NCBI GenBank assembly: GCA_009760855.2
Contig: WPIO01000003.1
Span: 9,050,001 to 9,114,000, forward strand
Source: Cristatella mucedo
Lineage: Eukaryota > Bryozoa > Phylactolaemata > Cristatellidae
Direction of reading: 5' to 3'
Length of the DNA: 64,000 nt
Numbering within the stretch: the first letter of the stretch is position 1; every line of letters begins with the position of its first letter. Below are positions 11,950 to 23,860 of this stretch, in pieces. The position numbers and the translations under genes are program-made. Under the pieces are notes generated by a model that searched no databases, had not been told where the DNA came from, and saw only the letters and a program-made list of their open reading frames with translations.

Positions 11950-13546
11950 CGGCGAGGTGCCGCACGAACCATTCTAATCCTCTGCCAGCCACCATAATCA
12001 ATCCTAATCCTTTCCAGCTCAATCGGGTTCAAATGAGAATGAAAAGTATGGCTGTATGCCGCCCAGTCACGTGGTCTGAGATTTCGCACGCCACGCTGGT
12101 GCTTCGGCTGCTGCGGCTTCCGCACCGGCTACCCAGATTTGCAAGTCGGCCTACGTCTAAATACGTGATGTATTTACCGCTGCCATAAGCAGCATCGTAG
12201 GTAGCGTAGAAGCGATGGGCGCGACGCTGTGGGCCCGAATCTGTTCAACTGGGGGGGGGGACTGGCTAGATAAGGAAACGGCGAGCTCTTAGAACGACGA
12301 CACTCGCGTCAGATTCAGCCTCGCGGTAGCCTCAGCATCGCTCCAACCGGACTTCTGGCTAGCTGTGGCTCTTACTTTAGATATTACTCACTTTTGCTTC
12401 AGACATTATAGTACATACGCCTTCAGGTTAATCAAACTCTCGTAAAAGCACCAGTAAACGCCGCTCGTTACAACCCAGCTGCGAATAAAGACGGTAACGG
12501 CTCCAGTTACAAGACTGCTGAACTATTTGGGATTTTTTGAAATCCAATGCTTAATTTCGGCATAATGCCGCCTTTTTAATTTGCTAAATTTTGGTTAAGC
12601 ACTACTCCGTAATTCATATAATTCCAGCAGGTGATTACCCTTTTGATTCTCCATTTGAATCCCAAATTTTGTCGTAGTAAGCAGCTACTGCAGCTTTCGG
12701 ACTCTTTATTCTACGATCGGTACTGGCCTGGATATGGCCTATATCGAAAGACATTTTCAGGTAAAACCCAAATCAATAAAAATATAAAATTCATTGGTAT
12801 AGTTCCCTCAGAGAACTGAGTATCTACCCAGGAGCTTCGCATACACCGCAGGGCTCTAGCCTACGACCTCGGTCATTATATCGTCACAAGCAGCGAGACT
12901 AGCGCAAGATGATTTCTCAGGTCCTTGGCAGACTCTGCACTCTAAAAACAATAAGCTTTTCGCAGAAATTTTCCATGAGCGTTACGGCATCACGAACAAC
13001 ATAGGAAGTTGGACTAGGTGGCCATACCAAAGTTGGAGCGTGTGAATGCAGCTTTACACGGAGCGCTGGAATCCAGGCCGATTAGCACACCAGAATTTCA
13101 CTTGGCTTTTAAAAACCAATAACTCACTATTCGTCCCGAATCATACTCGCAGTACGGTTGCTGGAGGCTCACCGGCTCGAAAGCTGTAGGCTACACCGCT
13201 ATCTCGCGTCTACCAATTAAGCTGGGGGGAGGGGAGTCGGAGTCCGTACGCTGACGTCGGCCGTGACTGCACTCACCCACATTCGCTGGCCGCCATGCGT
13301 CGAAACTCATGACTGTGATCAGCTTTCGGCGTTCGGCCCGAATCGGAGCAGCATCCCGACTACTGCTGTCCCAAGTCTGAGAGACCGTGCTCGAAATTCG
13401 AACCTATCCATGGAGGCCAGAACCTCGCCACCAATAGGATACACATTCGCTAAAGGTGAAGAGCGATGATTGGCTCTCCTCGCCGTCGCTTAGCAATACC
13501 AGCTAACCTGGAGACGGCGCCGGTAGCCAAGGTGAGTGCCACCAGG
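11950..13546. other. Intergenic stretch; no gene recognised
   Basis: Starts with the right copy of the CGGC duplication. It contains a G run near 12250 and otherwise unique AT-richer sequence. No open frame has a recognisable domain. The last few hundred bases are presumably upstream regulatory sequence of the stathmin-domain gene. Confidence 0.5.
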
Positions 13547-13556
13547 TATTTATAAG
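13547..13556 (+). promoter_or_regulatory. Candidate TATA box of the stathmin-domain gene
   Basis: TATTTATAAG lies about 85 bases upstream of the ATG at 13642, at a distance that would leave a 5' UTR of about 60 bases. It is the only TATA-like motif near the start. No transcript evidence is available. Confidence 0.45.
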
Positions 13557-13641
13557 ACTTACAGGGCTCCACTCCCGAAGCGCCGAGCGCAGCCGCTCCC
13601 TCGTAAAATCCGAGCACGATTAAGCGAAAACTCTAGACGGA

Positions 13642-14730
13642 ATGGGTTGTCAAAGCAGCAAAATGGTGCGAGTAGCTCCGGCAATAGCAGCGGCGGCGGT
13701 GACAGCATCGGTGGCCGCCGGACCGGGTGTCGAGCCGAAGGGCAAGCAGGTGGCAGCGGAGAACGTCAAGAATGCCAAGATCAGTCGCAACGAGTCGCGG
13801 GACTCGCTGAACTCGTTCGCTGCTAAAGAAGAAGAAGACGTCCGAGAAAAGTCGGCAGTCAGCAAGGCTTCCCGGAAAAGCGGCGACTCGGGTTTTTACC
13901 ACGACGACGCGGGCCCTGAGTTGGACGGCGACGAGAGCGGTCACATCATCACCGAACACTCGGAAACTCAGCTGGTGATGCAAATAGAGTCGAACTTTAG
14001 GCCCGTGCAGGATCTAGGTAAGCGCTGCCGCCGCAGCGCTGCTGCGGATTGCACTTGAACAGCGCCGCTCGCTGGCCGGCAGGCTGCTGGACGCCCGCGC
14101 GCGTGCGCGCATCGGATTGGCTGGCACCCGTTTGGCACCCGACGAATGCCGACGCTCCGTTGACGCGCAGACTTGTCGCTATGCGGCGTGCCGGCGCCGA
14201 GAAACCTGAGCGCCAAAGAGAAGACAAGAAAAGAGGAGCAGCAGATAATCGAGACGCTCCGACAAGAGGGCCTGATCGCGAAGCCGCAGACGGCCAAGAA
14301 AAGCGGACTGAGCTTTGAGATCGTGCAAGCGACGCCCGCCGGCGCTGGCGCCGGCGGGGCTCTACCGGCTCGCCTGTCCAAGCTCGAACTCTCGCAGAGG
14401 AAGCGCAGGAAGAAGGCGACTTCCAAGAGCGGAATTCAGTCCATCGCCGAAGCGTCGGACGGCAATGGCAGCGAGGTGAGTTTCGCTTCCCTCGCCCCGC
14501 CCCGCCCCGCCCCGGGGGGGGCCCCCCGCCCCCCCTGCCAACTACGAGCGTCTGCTACCTACTTCTTTACTTGTCGCGCTCGTTCAAAAGGGTGCGAAAT
14601 CTCGCTGGCTGCGACGAGGGTGAGAAGTAGAGCAAACCGCGCGGCTCTTTGCAGGTGAACGCCACTAACGAAGCCTCGTACGAAGCGGCGGCGTCGGGCG
14701 CTCTCTCGAAGGAGGCGGCGGCGGCGGCGG

Positions 14731-14766
<36 letters not shown>

Positions 14767-14948
14767 CGGAGCAGCAGCAGCTGGCGGAGAAAGAGAAGAG
14801 CGCTCTGGAGAACAGAGAGCGACGGCTGCAGGAGCTAGTGGAGAAACTCAAAGCGAAAGAGGCGCACGCTGCCACGGTTCGAGAAAGGAAGAAGCAGGGA
14901 GCAGGAAGCCTCGCTGGCGAGGCTCAGTCCGAGGAGAGGACCTTCTAG
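13642..14948 (+). CDS. STMND1: Stathmin-domain protein, three exons, N-myristoylation-type start (STMND1-like)
   Basis: Exons are 13642-14017, 14171-14475 and 14655-14948; phases 1 and 0 match and give 324 residues. The protein starts MGCQSSK, a classical myristoylation plus palmitoylation signal, so membrane anchoring is likely. The second exon carries a stathmin-like block, KKSGLSFEIVQATP, then LPARLSKLELSQRKRRKKA. The third exon has a poly-Gln run of ten and a basic amphipathic coiled coil, ENRERRLQELVEKLKAKEAH, close to the stathmin tubulin-binding helix. Family members bind tubulin dimers and regulate microtubules; the same role here is inference. Introns are short (153 and 179 bases) with GT-AG ends. 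The start is chosen because MGC fits STMND1, whose human form is about 276 residues. A different stathmin-related family is possible. Confidence 0.72.
14500..14540. repeat. GC-only low-complexity tract in the second intron
   Basis: CCCCG units followed by eight or more G and then C runs, within the intron 14476-14654. Such a stretch is prone to assembly and sequencing error. Confidence 0.8.
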
Positions 14949-15307
14949 GCCACGTTGCCGGCGGCGGTGCTCTCTCAATCATCGCTCTCTCTCTCTCGCC
15001 GCCGGAAGGAAATCTTAGCGACGAGACTCGACCTTCTACGCTTCGTGGAGCGAAGTGGCTATTTTACATGTAAACGCGAAAGAAGCAGCGAACGAGTCTC
15101 GATTGGCTGCAATGCTAGTAAAGCTATTTTTTTACTGTGCTCGTGATGAGAATTTTTGCCCGTATTAGTGCTGCTTTACGTCATATACAATGTATATGTC
15201 GTATGTGGCTTTATATATATATATTTTTTATACTTGATCGCAATCCTCAGCGAGTGTTTGCTGTGCCATTGAATTGTCGGCGGTGAACCTACTCTGGCAA
15301 GCTTCCC

Positions 15308-15313
15308 AATAAA
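15308..15313 (+). terminator. Candidate polyadenylation signal of the stathmin-domain gene
   Basis: AATAAA about 360 bases after the stop codon, followed by T-rich sequence. Nothing else gene-like lies between 14949 and 15756. Confidence 0.55.
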
Positions 15314-15756
15314 GGTCAATTGCTTCCATAGCGTGGTAGGTGGCATCTCTTTCAGTAAGTGAAAGTTTCAAGTGCCGAGAAAAGTAGTACTTGTTCATTC
15401 CTGCACATCTTCTAGCCGACCGCTCGGGCTACGCTGTTGCTACGCCACAAGAATAGAAATGGGCGATCGTCACTAATAATGAGCTGCATCCAAGCATTTC
15501 CACTACCTAGGCTGCCAGTTTTGTCTTTGCAATGCGCTGCTAAGTTTGTGATAAGTAGTGTGTTAATTTACCTCGTCTAAAGTTTGGACGGTCACTCTCG
15601 AGTTCGAAGGCGTATGAAACTAGGAGATGCTTTCGGTGCCACAGCGCCACTGCCTCGTGCCGCGCGACACGTGATCACACGTGATCTCCGTTCTATTGGT
15701 CTTGCAGACGTAGCTTAGGTCTCTGGCTGATGGGAATAATGCTTGCTTCGGAGATA

Positions 15757-16421
15757 CAGTCGTCCCTGGTTTATCGCGGTTAACCGGTTCCAGACTCTGC
15801 CGCGATAGGTAAATTTCCGCGAAGTAAGATTTTTTATTTATAAATCAAATATTTTCGTAACTAGAGCATAGAAAACCTGTTCACGACCCTCTAATTCGGT
15901 TTTAACATTATTAAAGCCCTCTGGACATGAAATAACACCCTTTTAGTCACCATTACACCCGCATTACCCAATATATTAGACAAAGTAAGGGATAATAAGA
16001 TGTATTAGACTTTAAAAATATCGTATTATTATTAGTGTACATTTATTTACACACACGCAGTTTTTACATACAATCACTAACTTATGAAAATAGTGCAATT
16101 TGTTCGATGATGATGAAGAGGTCAAAGTGAAGAGGGCACGTCAAAGAAGAGCAAGGTTACTGCTCTCAACGAGGCTGCATCCGACGTTGAAGGACTTGTG
16201 GAGGTTCTCGATGACATAGACCAACGTTATTACACCATTTTAAGACGTACGTACAGTAGCTTTAATTTTAATTGTGATGCTGGGGTGTATAATTGACTCA
16301 GACAACCAAGCGCGCGCTGTATCATTTTCCCCATCTTGATCAACTTTTTGATGAAGATATTTGAAAAACCGCGACAGAGTGAAGCCGCGGAAATCGAGTG
16401 CGAAGTGGCGAGGGATGACTG
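15757..16421. mobile_element. pogo/Tigger-like non-autonomous DNA transposon
   Basis: The left end reads CAGTCGTCCCTGGTTTATCG and the right end, read inward on the minus strand, CAGTCATCCCTCGCCACTTC. Behind both ends are GCGG and CCGCG motifs like those of Tigger termini. The left flank is TA, as expected for Tc1/mariner-pogo insertion; the right flank is CA. The 665-base interior has no transposase frame. Family assignment rests on terminus resemblance from memory. Confidence 0.6.
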
Positions 16422-17639
16422 CATAGGGTGCTCTGGCAAAGATGCAAGTACGTGGACCGAGGAAGGAGGGAGGGTCTGGACTGAAGTGGGACCGATTTTG
16501 GAGAGTGTTCGACGAAGCGGAGCCAGGATTAAAACAAGGAGGGAGAGACTTTGACCTTTCAAAAAGAGCTCAAATAATAGGCATGCGAAGGAGCGTGTCG
16601 TGGGGACTTGGCCGCCCGCGCGAAATCAGGTCCCTACGCTCATAATCATAATAATAAGAACAGTAATAATAATAATACATTTGTATAGCATCCTCAGAGG
16701 AAATTAATCTTTCCTGGGCACTTTACATATGCTGTAAAGAATGTACCCAGGCTGGGTTTGGTTGGCTGGGACCAGGCGGCTGTAATGAGGGTCACCGGCT
16801 AGGCCGGGGTCGGACCTATGCATTGCCGGATGTGTGGTGACGAGAGGTCACCGGGGCTCTTGGGTACGGAAAGTTGGCCAAGTAAGTCATGGCGTTGGAG
16901 GCTCCCGGTCTCGCCGATTTATGCACCTGGATTCATGCAGGCGTGCTCCGGCGATGCTGCCACGCACGCAAGGGAACGAGTACCCAAGGCCCGAGCGGAG
17001 CTGGATAGCACGCTCGTTGTTGACTTGTATATTCCGCGTTCCCCGTGTAGCGTGTTCGTGACCCCCCCGTGTGTTGGCGTCTTTCGGTGGAAGCTTACGA
17101 CTGTGGTAGTTGTCGACTCGGACTAGCCAACAGTTACTCAGCCAGCCGGGTTTTGGACGGCGTACGCTCGTACTGTTGGACTTGAAGTCGGTACAACGAC
17201 AGGACTGCAGAAGCCGACTGACCCCAACTAACACGTTTGCTCGCGCTTGCGGCGTCATCCCGCGCCCCTGTAGTTTACCATGTATAGGACCCTCCCTGTA
17301 GACTTGTTTAGTTCCCCTGTTGTCGTTGGCGCATGCGTTATTACAAAGAGGTTTACCCTGACGGCCGCTCGTCTTACCCTAGCTCGGCGGCATGGCGAGC
17401 GGCAGCGTGGCCGGAGTATGGCGGGGTTTGGCGGGAATTAGCCTCTGACCCCTAGAACTCGGTTACAAGAAAGCATTGTCATATAGTTAATGGTAAAACG
17501 CTAAGTGTCATCGTGCATAATGCGTTTAGGGTTACAATGTCGTGTCAACTTGCATAATATGGTTAGTGTTATCATGCACAGTCTCAAAACGCACGAGCTC
17601 ACTAAGGAAAATTTCCGTGAACCGAGATAATGGTGGGAG
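16422..17639. other. Intergenic stretch with one LINE tail
   Basis: A minus-oriented LINE 3' tail (ATAATAATAC repeat, then TCCTCAGAGGAAATTAATCT) lies at about 16655-16740. No gene is recognised in the rest. Confidence 0.5.
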
Positions 17640-18230
17640 AAAATGTGCGTTTTTACCTTCTTTTTAAATGTATTCAAATCAAGGGATGTCGTGACGTCAG
17701 TCGGAAGTGAGTTCCAGGCTTTAGGGGCATACGAACTAAAGGCACGATCACCAAAGGATTTGAGGTTCTTACGAGGAATAGCTAAACGATTTGAGTCAAG
17801 AAGGGTGGGTGGTACGATGCCTAGCCTGGCTGGGGAGTAAGTCGGACAGGTAGGCTAGAGCGAGAGAATGAAGGGGCCTAAAAGTGAGCGATAAAACCTT
17901 AAAGTCGAAACGCTGCTCGATTTGGAAGCCAATGTAAAGTGATGAGAAGTGGTGTTATGTGGTAGCTGTTTTGCTCACGAAAGATAAACTTAGCTGCAGA
18001 GTTTTGCATCAACTGTAAGAGCCTGATTGCCGGTAGGCCTGTAATCAATGAATTCCACAAGCCGAGATGGGATGCCACGAATGCATGGACCAATTTGATG
18101 CGGTATCTCTATCTAAGCAGGCCCAAGTTTTTGCAATACTGCTTAGCTGAAAGTAGATAGACTTGGCTGCGGAGCTGACGTGGTCGTCTAGTGACAGTCC
18201 ATTTTGGAACAGGACACGTAGATTTCGTGC
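17640..18230 (-). mobile_element. LINE fragment (CR1/L2-like), degenerate
   Basis: Minus-strand reading gives MVHAFVASHLGLWNSLITGL, then LLQLMQNSAAKFIF and LITLHWLPN, matching the block order of the copy at 34.5-35.4 kb. Toward 17.65 kb it continues with KSFGDRAF and KAWNSLPTDV. Frames are broken. Confidence 0.75.
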
Positions 18231-18519
18231 AAATTTTACAGGAGATATGCAGGCAGAGCCGATTGCTTCTTGAAAGTGATAGACACAGCTGTGAGGTGTT
18301 GTATGACAGTGTCTCCGGCGACGGCTGTTCTATTGGGATTCTCACGGAGACACAGCGGGGCGCACGTTCGTAGTAAACGAGACTCTCTTTATTACTCTCA
18401 ACGGGCACATATATGAGAGCCCAATCAATCGCAGTAGACGACACAAAATGTAACCTGCATTCGTGCCCTGACGCTTCGCTGCTTCAACGGCTTAACTATT
18501 GGCAGCAGGTGAGGCATGT

Positions 18520-19855
18520 TGTAGCGCCCTGCTGGCTTTGGCTGAATTTTAGCGCGAACAAGAGCTGTTCGGCGGCGGGCTAGAGCCCCTTTGTCCTGGA
18601 GCAGTGAGCCAGAGAGGAGCGTCAGTGCGGTTAGAGAGGAAGCGCTTAGGAGCAGGCCAGGAAGCTCTGAGACGAGCAGCGGCGATTCGGCCTTTAGAAT
18701 TGGTCCGATACTCGCGGAAGCTGCTGATAGATGTTGGCTGGCCTGTCAACCCCCGCCTTCCCTCTTCCCAAGAAAGAAGCGTCTGGAACCCATTCGCCAT
18801 TCAAGCTGGACGGAGGTGCCCTGCCAGTGGCCTGGGAACGGTAGTCATTCCTTTCCGTAATGGGCCAAGGTGTCCGGGCCCAATACCACTAAGCTCTTGC
18901 CCCATTGTCTCAGCCAAGTATTTAAGAGTCGAGCGACGCTCGCTCTGGGTCTTTTTGCCTCGTGTCTTTTGGTCTTTGGTCCGGCTCTGCGCCTCGACGC
19001 CGTCGGGCACTCGTTTCTCTAAAAAGCGAGGGAGGAGGGCGGGCTGTCCGCCGACGATGGACGGAACTGGACGAGACAACTCTAGGAGGATTCGATGGAA
19101 CCCCACCGAACACGGTCGTATCGCGCCCGAGCTGGCATTTTGTGTGTTCTTTCGTGTTTTGTGTTTCTTTTGTGTCGTGTGTGTGCGCGCTAGCACGTGC
19201 TCTCGGCATAGGGATTTGCCGGCGCGAGCTAGGCGTAGTTGGCGTGTGTGGAGCTCTAGTTCACCGGGTAGGGTTTAGGCTCCGGGTCGCGCTTCAGTGT
19301 GGAGAATTGTTTTCTCCGCAGGAGTACTTGAGTTGGCGTGTGTGGAGTATTCCGGTCGCACTGGTGGAAACCGAGTTCTAGTTCACCGGGTAGGGTTTAG
19401 ACTCCGGTTCGCACTTCAGTGTGGAGAAGTACTCCCTCCGCTCGAGTGTTTAAGTTGGCGTGTTTGGGGTATTCCCTCGGCACAGGTGGGAACGGATTCC
19501 TAGTTCACCGGTTAGGGTTTAGGGTCCGGGTCGCGCTTAGTGTAGAGGAGTATTCCCTCCGCAAGAGTGTTGAACGTGCGAGGAGTGTGGAGATAAAGCT
19601 GAACTAGACGCGCAGCGACTTTGTGCGCTTGCGAATAAAGTTCAGTAAAATCCCCAATTTGTGTGTCTTGCTTCCAATTCACGCCGCGGACTCACGACCC
19701 CCTTTAGTAACGGTAAGCAGGTCAGCGCCAGAAACGCTCGTTTCGTGGCGGCCAGCTTATTGCACGTAGGCGCGCACCGAACGGCATTAGGCGATAGGCT
19801 ACGCCGCTAGGTAAGCGGCAGGTCAAGTTTACCCCGCCGAGCCTTCGGCGTTACA
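18520..19855 (+). mobile_element. Solo LTR of the same Gypsy-type family
   Basis: Begins TGTAGCGCCC and ends GGCGTTACA like the LTRs at 6.45 kb and 10.67 kb, and is flanked by ATGT on both sides (18516-18519, 19856-19859). It is 1336 bases, about 235 longer than the others, because a unit of roughly 118 bases (TTGGCGTGT... to the TTCACCGGGTAGGGTTTAG block and on to CCCTCCGC) is tandemly repeated between about 19230 and 19580. The internal region was lost, presumably by LTR-LTR recombination. Confidence 0.9.
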
Positions 19856-19859
19856 ATGT

Positions 19860-22800
19860 GCATTAGTGTCAGACGCTTCGCTAACTACAACAGCAGAGGC
19901 CGCAGGCGCACACAACAGACGCTTCCAATAGAAGGAACATAGTCAGCTTGGCCAAAGTCCCACCTACCTGAGCGAGCATTACGTGACCGTAGGACGAGAT
20001 GGTCGCCCACAGTCGCTGTATGCCCGGCTGTGGCTGAGGAACGGATGGCCTCTCACTTGGTTTGCCAGTCGCCGCAGTCGGTTCAGCTATCGATAGCAGC
20101 TGGCACAGGAGCGACAGCGATAGCAAAGACCGTAGCGTACCTGTGAGCTCCCCCCCCCCCCCCCCCCCCCGCCGAGAGATCCATGCAGATCGTCTATGGG
20201 CCACAGGCTCACCTGCCAGTCGACTCACGCCCCTCCCGGGTGGCGACCGGCCGCAGGTTGTGGGTGGGGATTGGCCGGCTGCCTCCGGAACCGCCGCGTG
20301 GCTGCCGGGACCTGAATGACTTAGCGACAGCAGCGGCAGCCGGGCCCCAGCTTACGTACTTGGCCCAGCTCGACCGACTCCTCTCGGTGTTAAGTGTTGC
20401 ATTCATAAGACAGCCCAGCTCCAAGTCCGATTTTTAGGCTTCGTAGGGGTGTGACGGTAGAAATAAGTTATCCGAAGATGGGATTGCATAAGCAGAAGCG
20501 GAAGCATCTATTGCAGCCTTTCTCTACGCTTTTCGCAAGTGACAGCAGATCACACGACAGCAGCATTAGTGAATTTAACGGGCTACAGATTATGGCTGGT
20601 GCTAACAGGACTCCATCCGCGGGAGGCGGCCAACGCGAAATCGGTTACGCGAGTATCCTGTCAGTCGGACAGACAACCGGACAACGCAGCCCCCCCCCAG
20701 CTGATTGACCCGTCATCATACCCGTGCGGTACCAGTCACGTGACCACACAGACTAAAGCTTTCTGGATTGTATACATTCAGAAATGGCGGCTGTGCGTAA
20801 TCTTATCTGTACGAGTGGTCCACTCTGCTTAATGGCCATGAGCGTGATATAGCCGTTGCACAGGTAAATAAAGCGATATGGACACCAAGGAAGCCCATGG
20901 AGACGTTTTGGAATTAAATGCCTGTGAGTATACCGGCCACCGGGTCTGCGCGATGCACTGGCAGCTACGTTCAGCCGCAGAGCCGCACGTCTGGCGTCGA
21001 TAAATTTTAGGAAATTTTCGAAGTAAACGCAATTTTGAAGTTAAGAAACGAGCCACGTTGGTTAACGCATTCTTATGCGCCGGCCAGTGCTCCGGCTGCC
21101 GCAGCCGGACGCATTGCACTGGCTGTGCGATATTTAGAGACGCGGTGAGAGTGTGTGCTGGGAATATTCTGGGATCCGATACGTGCCATCTCTGGCGGCA
21201 ATGTGTGATGGATGTGCGACTGTTAAGAGGACAGCGTTCTGGCTTTGCCCTATCCGACCTTTATGCTTAGTCTAGGGGATTGGGCATGTTATGGGTTGTT
21301 GGGGCTAACTGTAGTAGGACAAGTGGGACAAGCCGGGAGTGCTTTCTTAAAAGGCACACGTCCACCTAGCATTCTCTGCCGCTTTAGTGGCTCCTATACT
21401 AATCTGTTTTTTACGCAGCGCCTGGCCTTCGTGGTAGGTTGGTATGAATGGGGGTGGGTTGCTTCAAACTTCATAGCCTCGATGTAGCAAAACCCACGAA
21501 CGATGTAGCCAAAGAATCAGCCTCGCAAGTTAATCGCTACTCAAGTACTGCACGGTAATTTTTTTAAGTAGGAGGACTCTGTGCAGAGATTCCAGCTTTG
21601 AGCTTGGTTCAGTTGGGCTGATCCTTTCGAATTAATGAGTGGCTGGTCAACCCGACCATGTTTTTTGATGGTTGGCTGGTTTGCTTGATTGCTTTTTACG
21701 TACTGTTTCTCTTCTGTACGCTTATTCGAGCTCATCCATACTCATTTTTAAGGCTGACCGGCCATAAGATAGGCAAGTTCATCCAGGCTACTGATGAGAA
21801 TCAGTTGGACTGAACCGGTAATTTGGGAAATAAAATCGCCTGTTTACATAAATACATGCTGTGTAAATGCTACGTCCTGGATAAGAGCCATATGAAAGTG
21901 TAGCTTCAGTGAGTTTGTGGGTGTCTGGATGCAAAAAGTACCCCATCTTTCTTTTTAAGCCAGTTTATCGGAATATTGAGGCCGTCAATGCCTAGTAGCC
22001 ACGATGACCCAAGTGGCTATTATGTTCCAGGGTTTCTGGAGTCAGCTTCTGGAATTATATGGCTTCTGTTAGAAAGCCCAAGTTTTCACTAATTTGTGAG
22101 CATTTGCTCACTCGATTTAAAATCTGCCCTTGTACCTCATTGCGTTAGTACGCTGGCCGGATTCGAAGGAGTTGTTTAGCCACCAAATGCAGAGGCATCA
22201 GCTGGTTTGTTTGTCGAGCATTGCCACAATACATTTGTTGATTACGGCCTTTGCACGCTCGGTCTCTTCTCGGTCCTACTTCGGTCTTGCTCAGGCTTTG
22301 TGGCATACGTCATCAAGACTGCTAGGTGGTCCTAGTAAGTAGGGAAGACCGACGAAGCTGAGCATGGTTCTGCCTCTCGGCCAAGACTGGTGGACGATCG
22401 ACAGAAGAAGCCAGGAACGAACGACCAATCGTAGGTGCCGTCAGAGGCACACCTTCATTGCTCTGAAGGGCGTGTTAGATGCCTTGACCCACAGCCTTAT
22501 TTTTAAGGAGACTGCAAGTGCTAGCTATAGGACCAGACTTTGAGTTGGCCAGCAGGGAAGGCAAAATTGCCGTGATGGTTGAATTGATGGGTAGGTGCCG
22601 AATGGTTGAGTTGACCGGTAGAAGCCTGAAGAAGGACTTCCTGCCGATGCTACCCGTGTTTGCTGGGGCGCACGATTGTAAATACAGTACGAAAACAGAT
22701 TTTGCAATGAGAGTACACTAATGCATCTATTGCCGAATTATTTTAGCAAATGGAGCTGGATTTTTATGGATAGGGGGTCCTCCTGCTAAACATTGAAACC

Positions 22801-23589
22801 GGTGGCCGGCTGCCATTGAACGACCTCAACCCAGCTGTCTGTGGGCGTGATGTGACTAGACTCCCAGTGCATGGATTATCGAGAAAATGGTTTTGACCGA
22901 TAAAGGGTTTAGAACTCATTTTGTTTGCATAGGCTCAGGATTTAGTAAGCTTTTCTCAGATGCTGGTATTTGAAGTAAAGTTAAGTGATAATTTGAGAGA
23001 CCAAAATGTTGGAGGTGTGCTCGTCATCACATGCCAAGTAAGCAGCACACAGCATCACTCAAAACTGGGCTTATGTCCCGTCTCAAGTTTCAGTGCCGAA
23101 TCTATTTCATGATCTGAGCTCCATTGTTCATGCTCAGAGCAGATCTACTAATGTCTGTCGCCCACCTTGGTGTTCTTTCAAGCACCATGTTTGAACAGCT
23201 GAGCCCTGCCATAGCATACTGCCAGTTTTGCCTTTACTGCTACTTGAAGGTTGTACATTACAGTACTGTTATGCGTTTGGCATCTGAATGTGTTTTGAGT
23301 CTGTGGCCCTTGGAGGTGCTATCAACCTTTCCACATACACTTTGGTACCTATTACCAGCACCAGCCTTAACTATCCAGCATACTGCCGTTAGCAAGCAAG
23401 TAGTAGAGATGAGTAGCGCAATGTTTACTCATGCAAATAAACAAACACATTCAGATTGATAGTTCAGTATAGCTAATGTTGTTTAAACAAAATAAGCTTA
23501 GATAGTATAACAAGCTTAGATAGATTCTTAGATAGACTCTGGTTCCCAAATCTTGTTTGTTGTATTTGTTTTCCTAAATGGTGCAGGCG
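19860..23589. other. Long stretch without recognised genes
   Basis: Holds a 20-base poly-C run at about 20151-20170 and short open frames without domain signatures on both strands. I see no splice-linked coding blocks, RNA gene or complete transposon. Distal regulatory sequence is possible but not visible. Confidence 0.45.
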
Positions 23590-23860
23590 AATCTTTGCAT
23601 GATGTATTGTATCTCCGTCTGTAACTCCAGAAAGCCACAAGGATTTAGTGGATGAGTTTTCTATAGCACACCTAAAGCCAAAGTGGCTATCAGTGGCATA
23701 GCATTCAGCAACGCTTCTAATAAAAAAATACGTAATCATTTTCAACTGTGTTCAACTTATGCGAGGGAATCATACTAATAACAATAATACATTTGTATAG
23801 CACCCTCAGATAACTGAATGTTTTTCTAGGCACTTAACAGATGCTGTGTATGAGCATTAC
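23590..23860 (-). mobile_element. Two LINE 3' tail fragments
   Basis: At 23595-23720 the minus strand matches the 3' end of the second LINE family (the TGTATCTCCGTCTGTAACTC motif also seen at 61.06 kb). At 23775-23855 a minus-oriented tail of the first LINE family follows, with an AATAATAC repeat and a CACCCTCAGATAACTGAATG block. Confidence 0.65.

Noticed and set aside
14649-14948. Third stathmin exon as an independent small gene
   Set aside because: It begins at a splice acceptor in phase with exon 2 and completes the stathmin-like helix.
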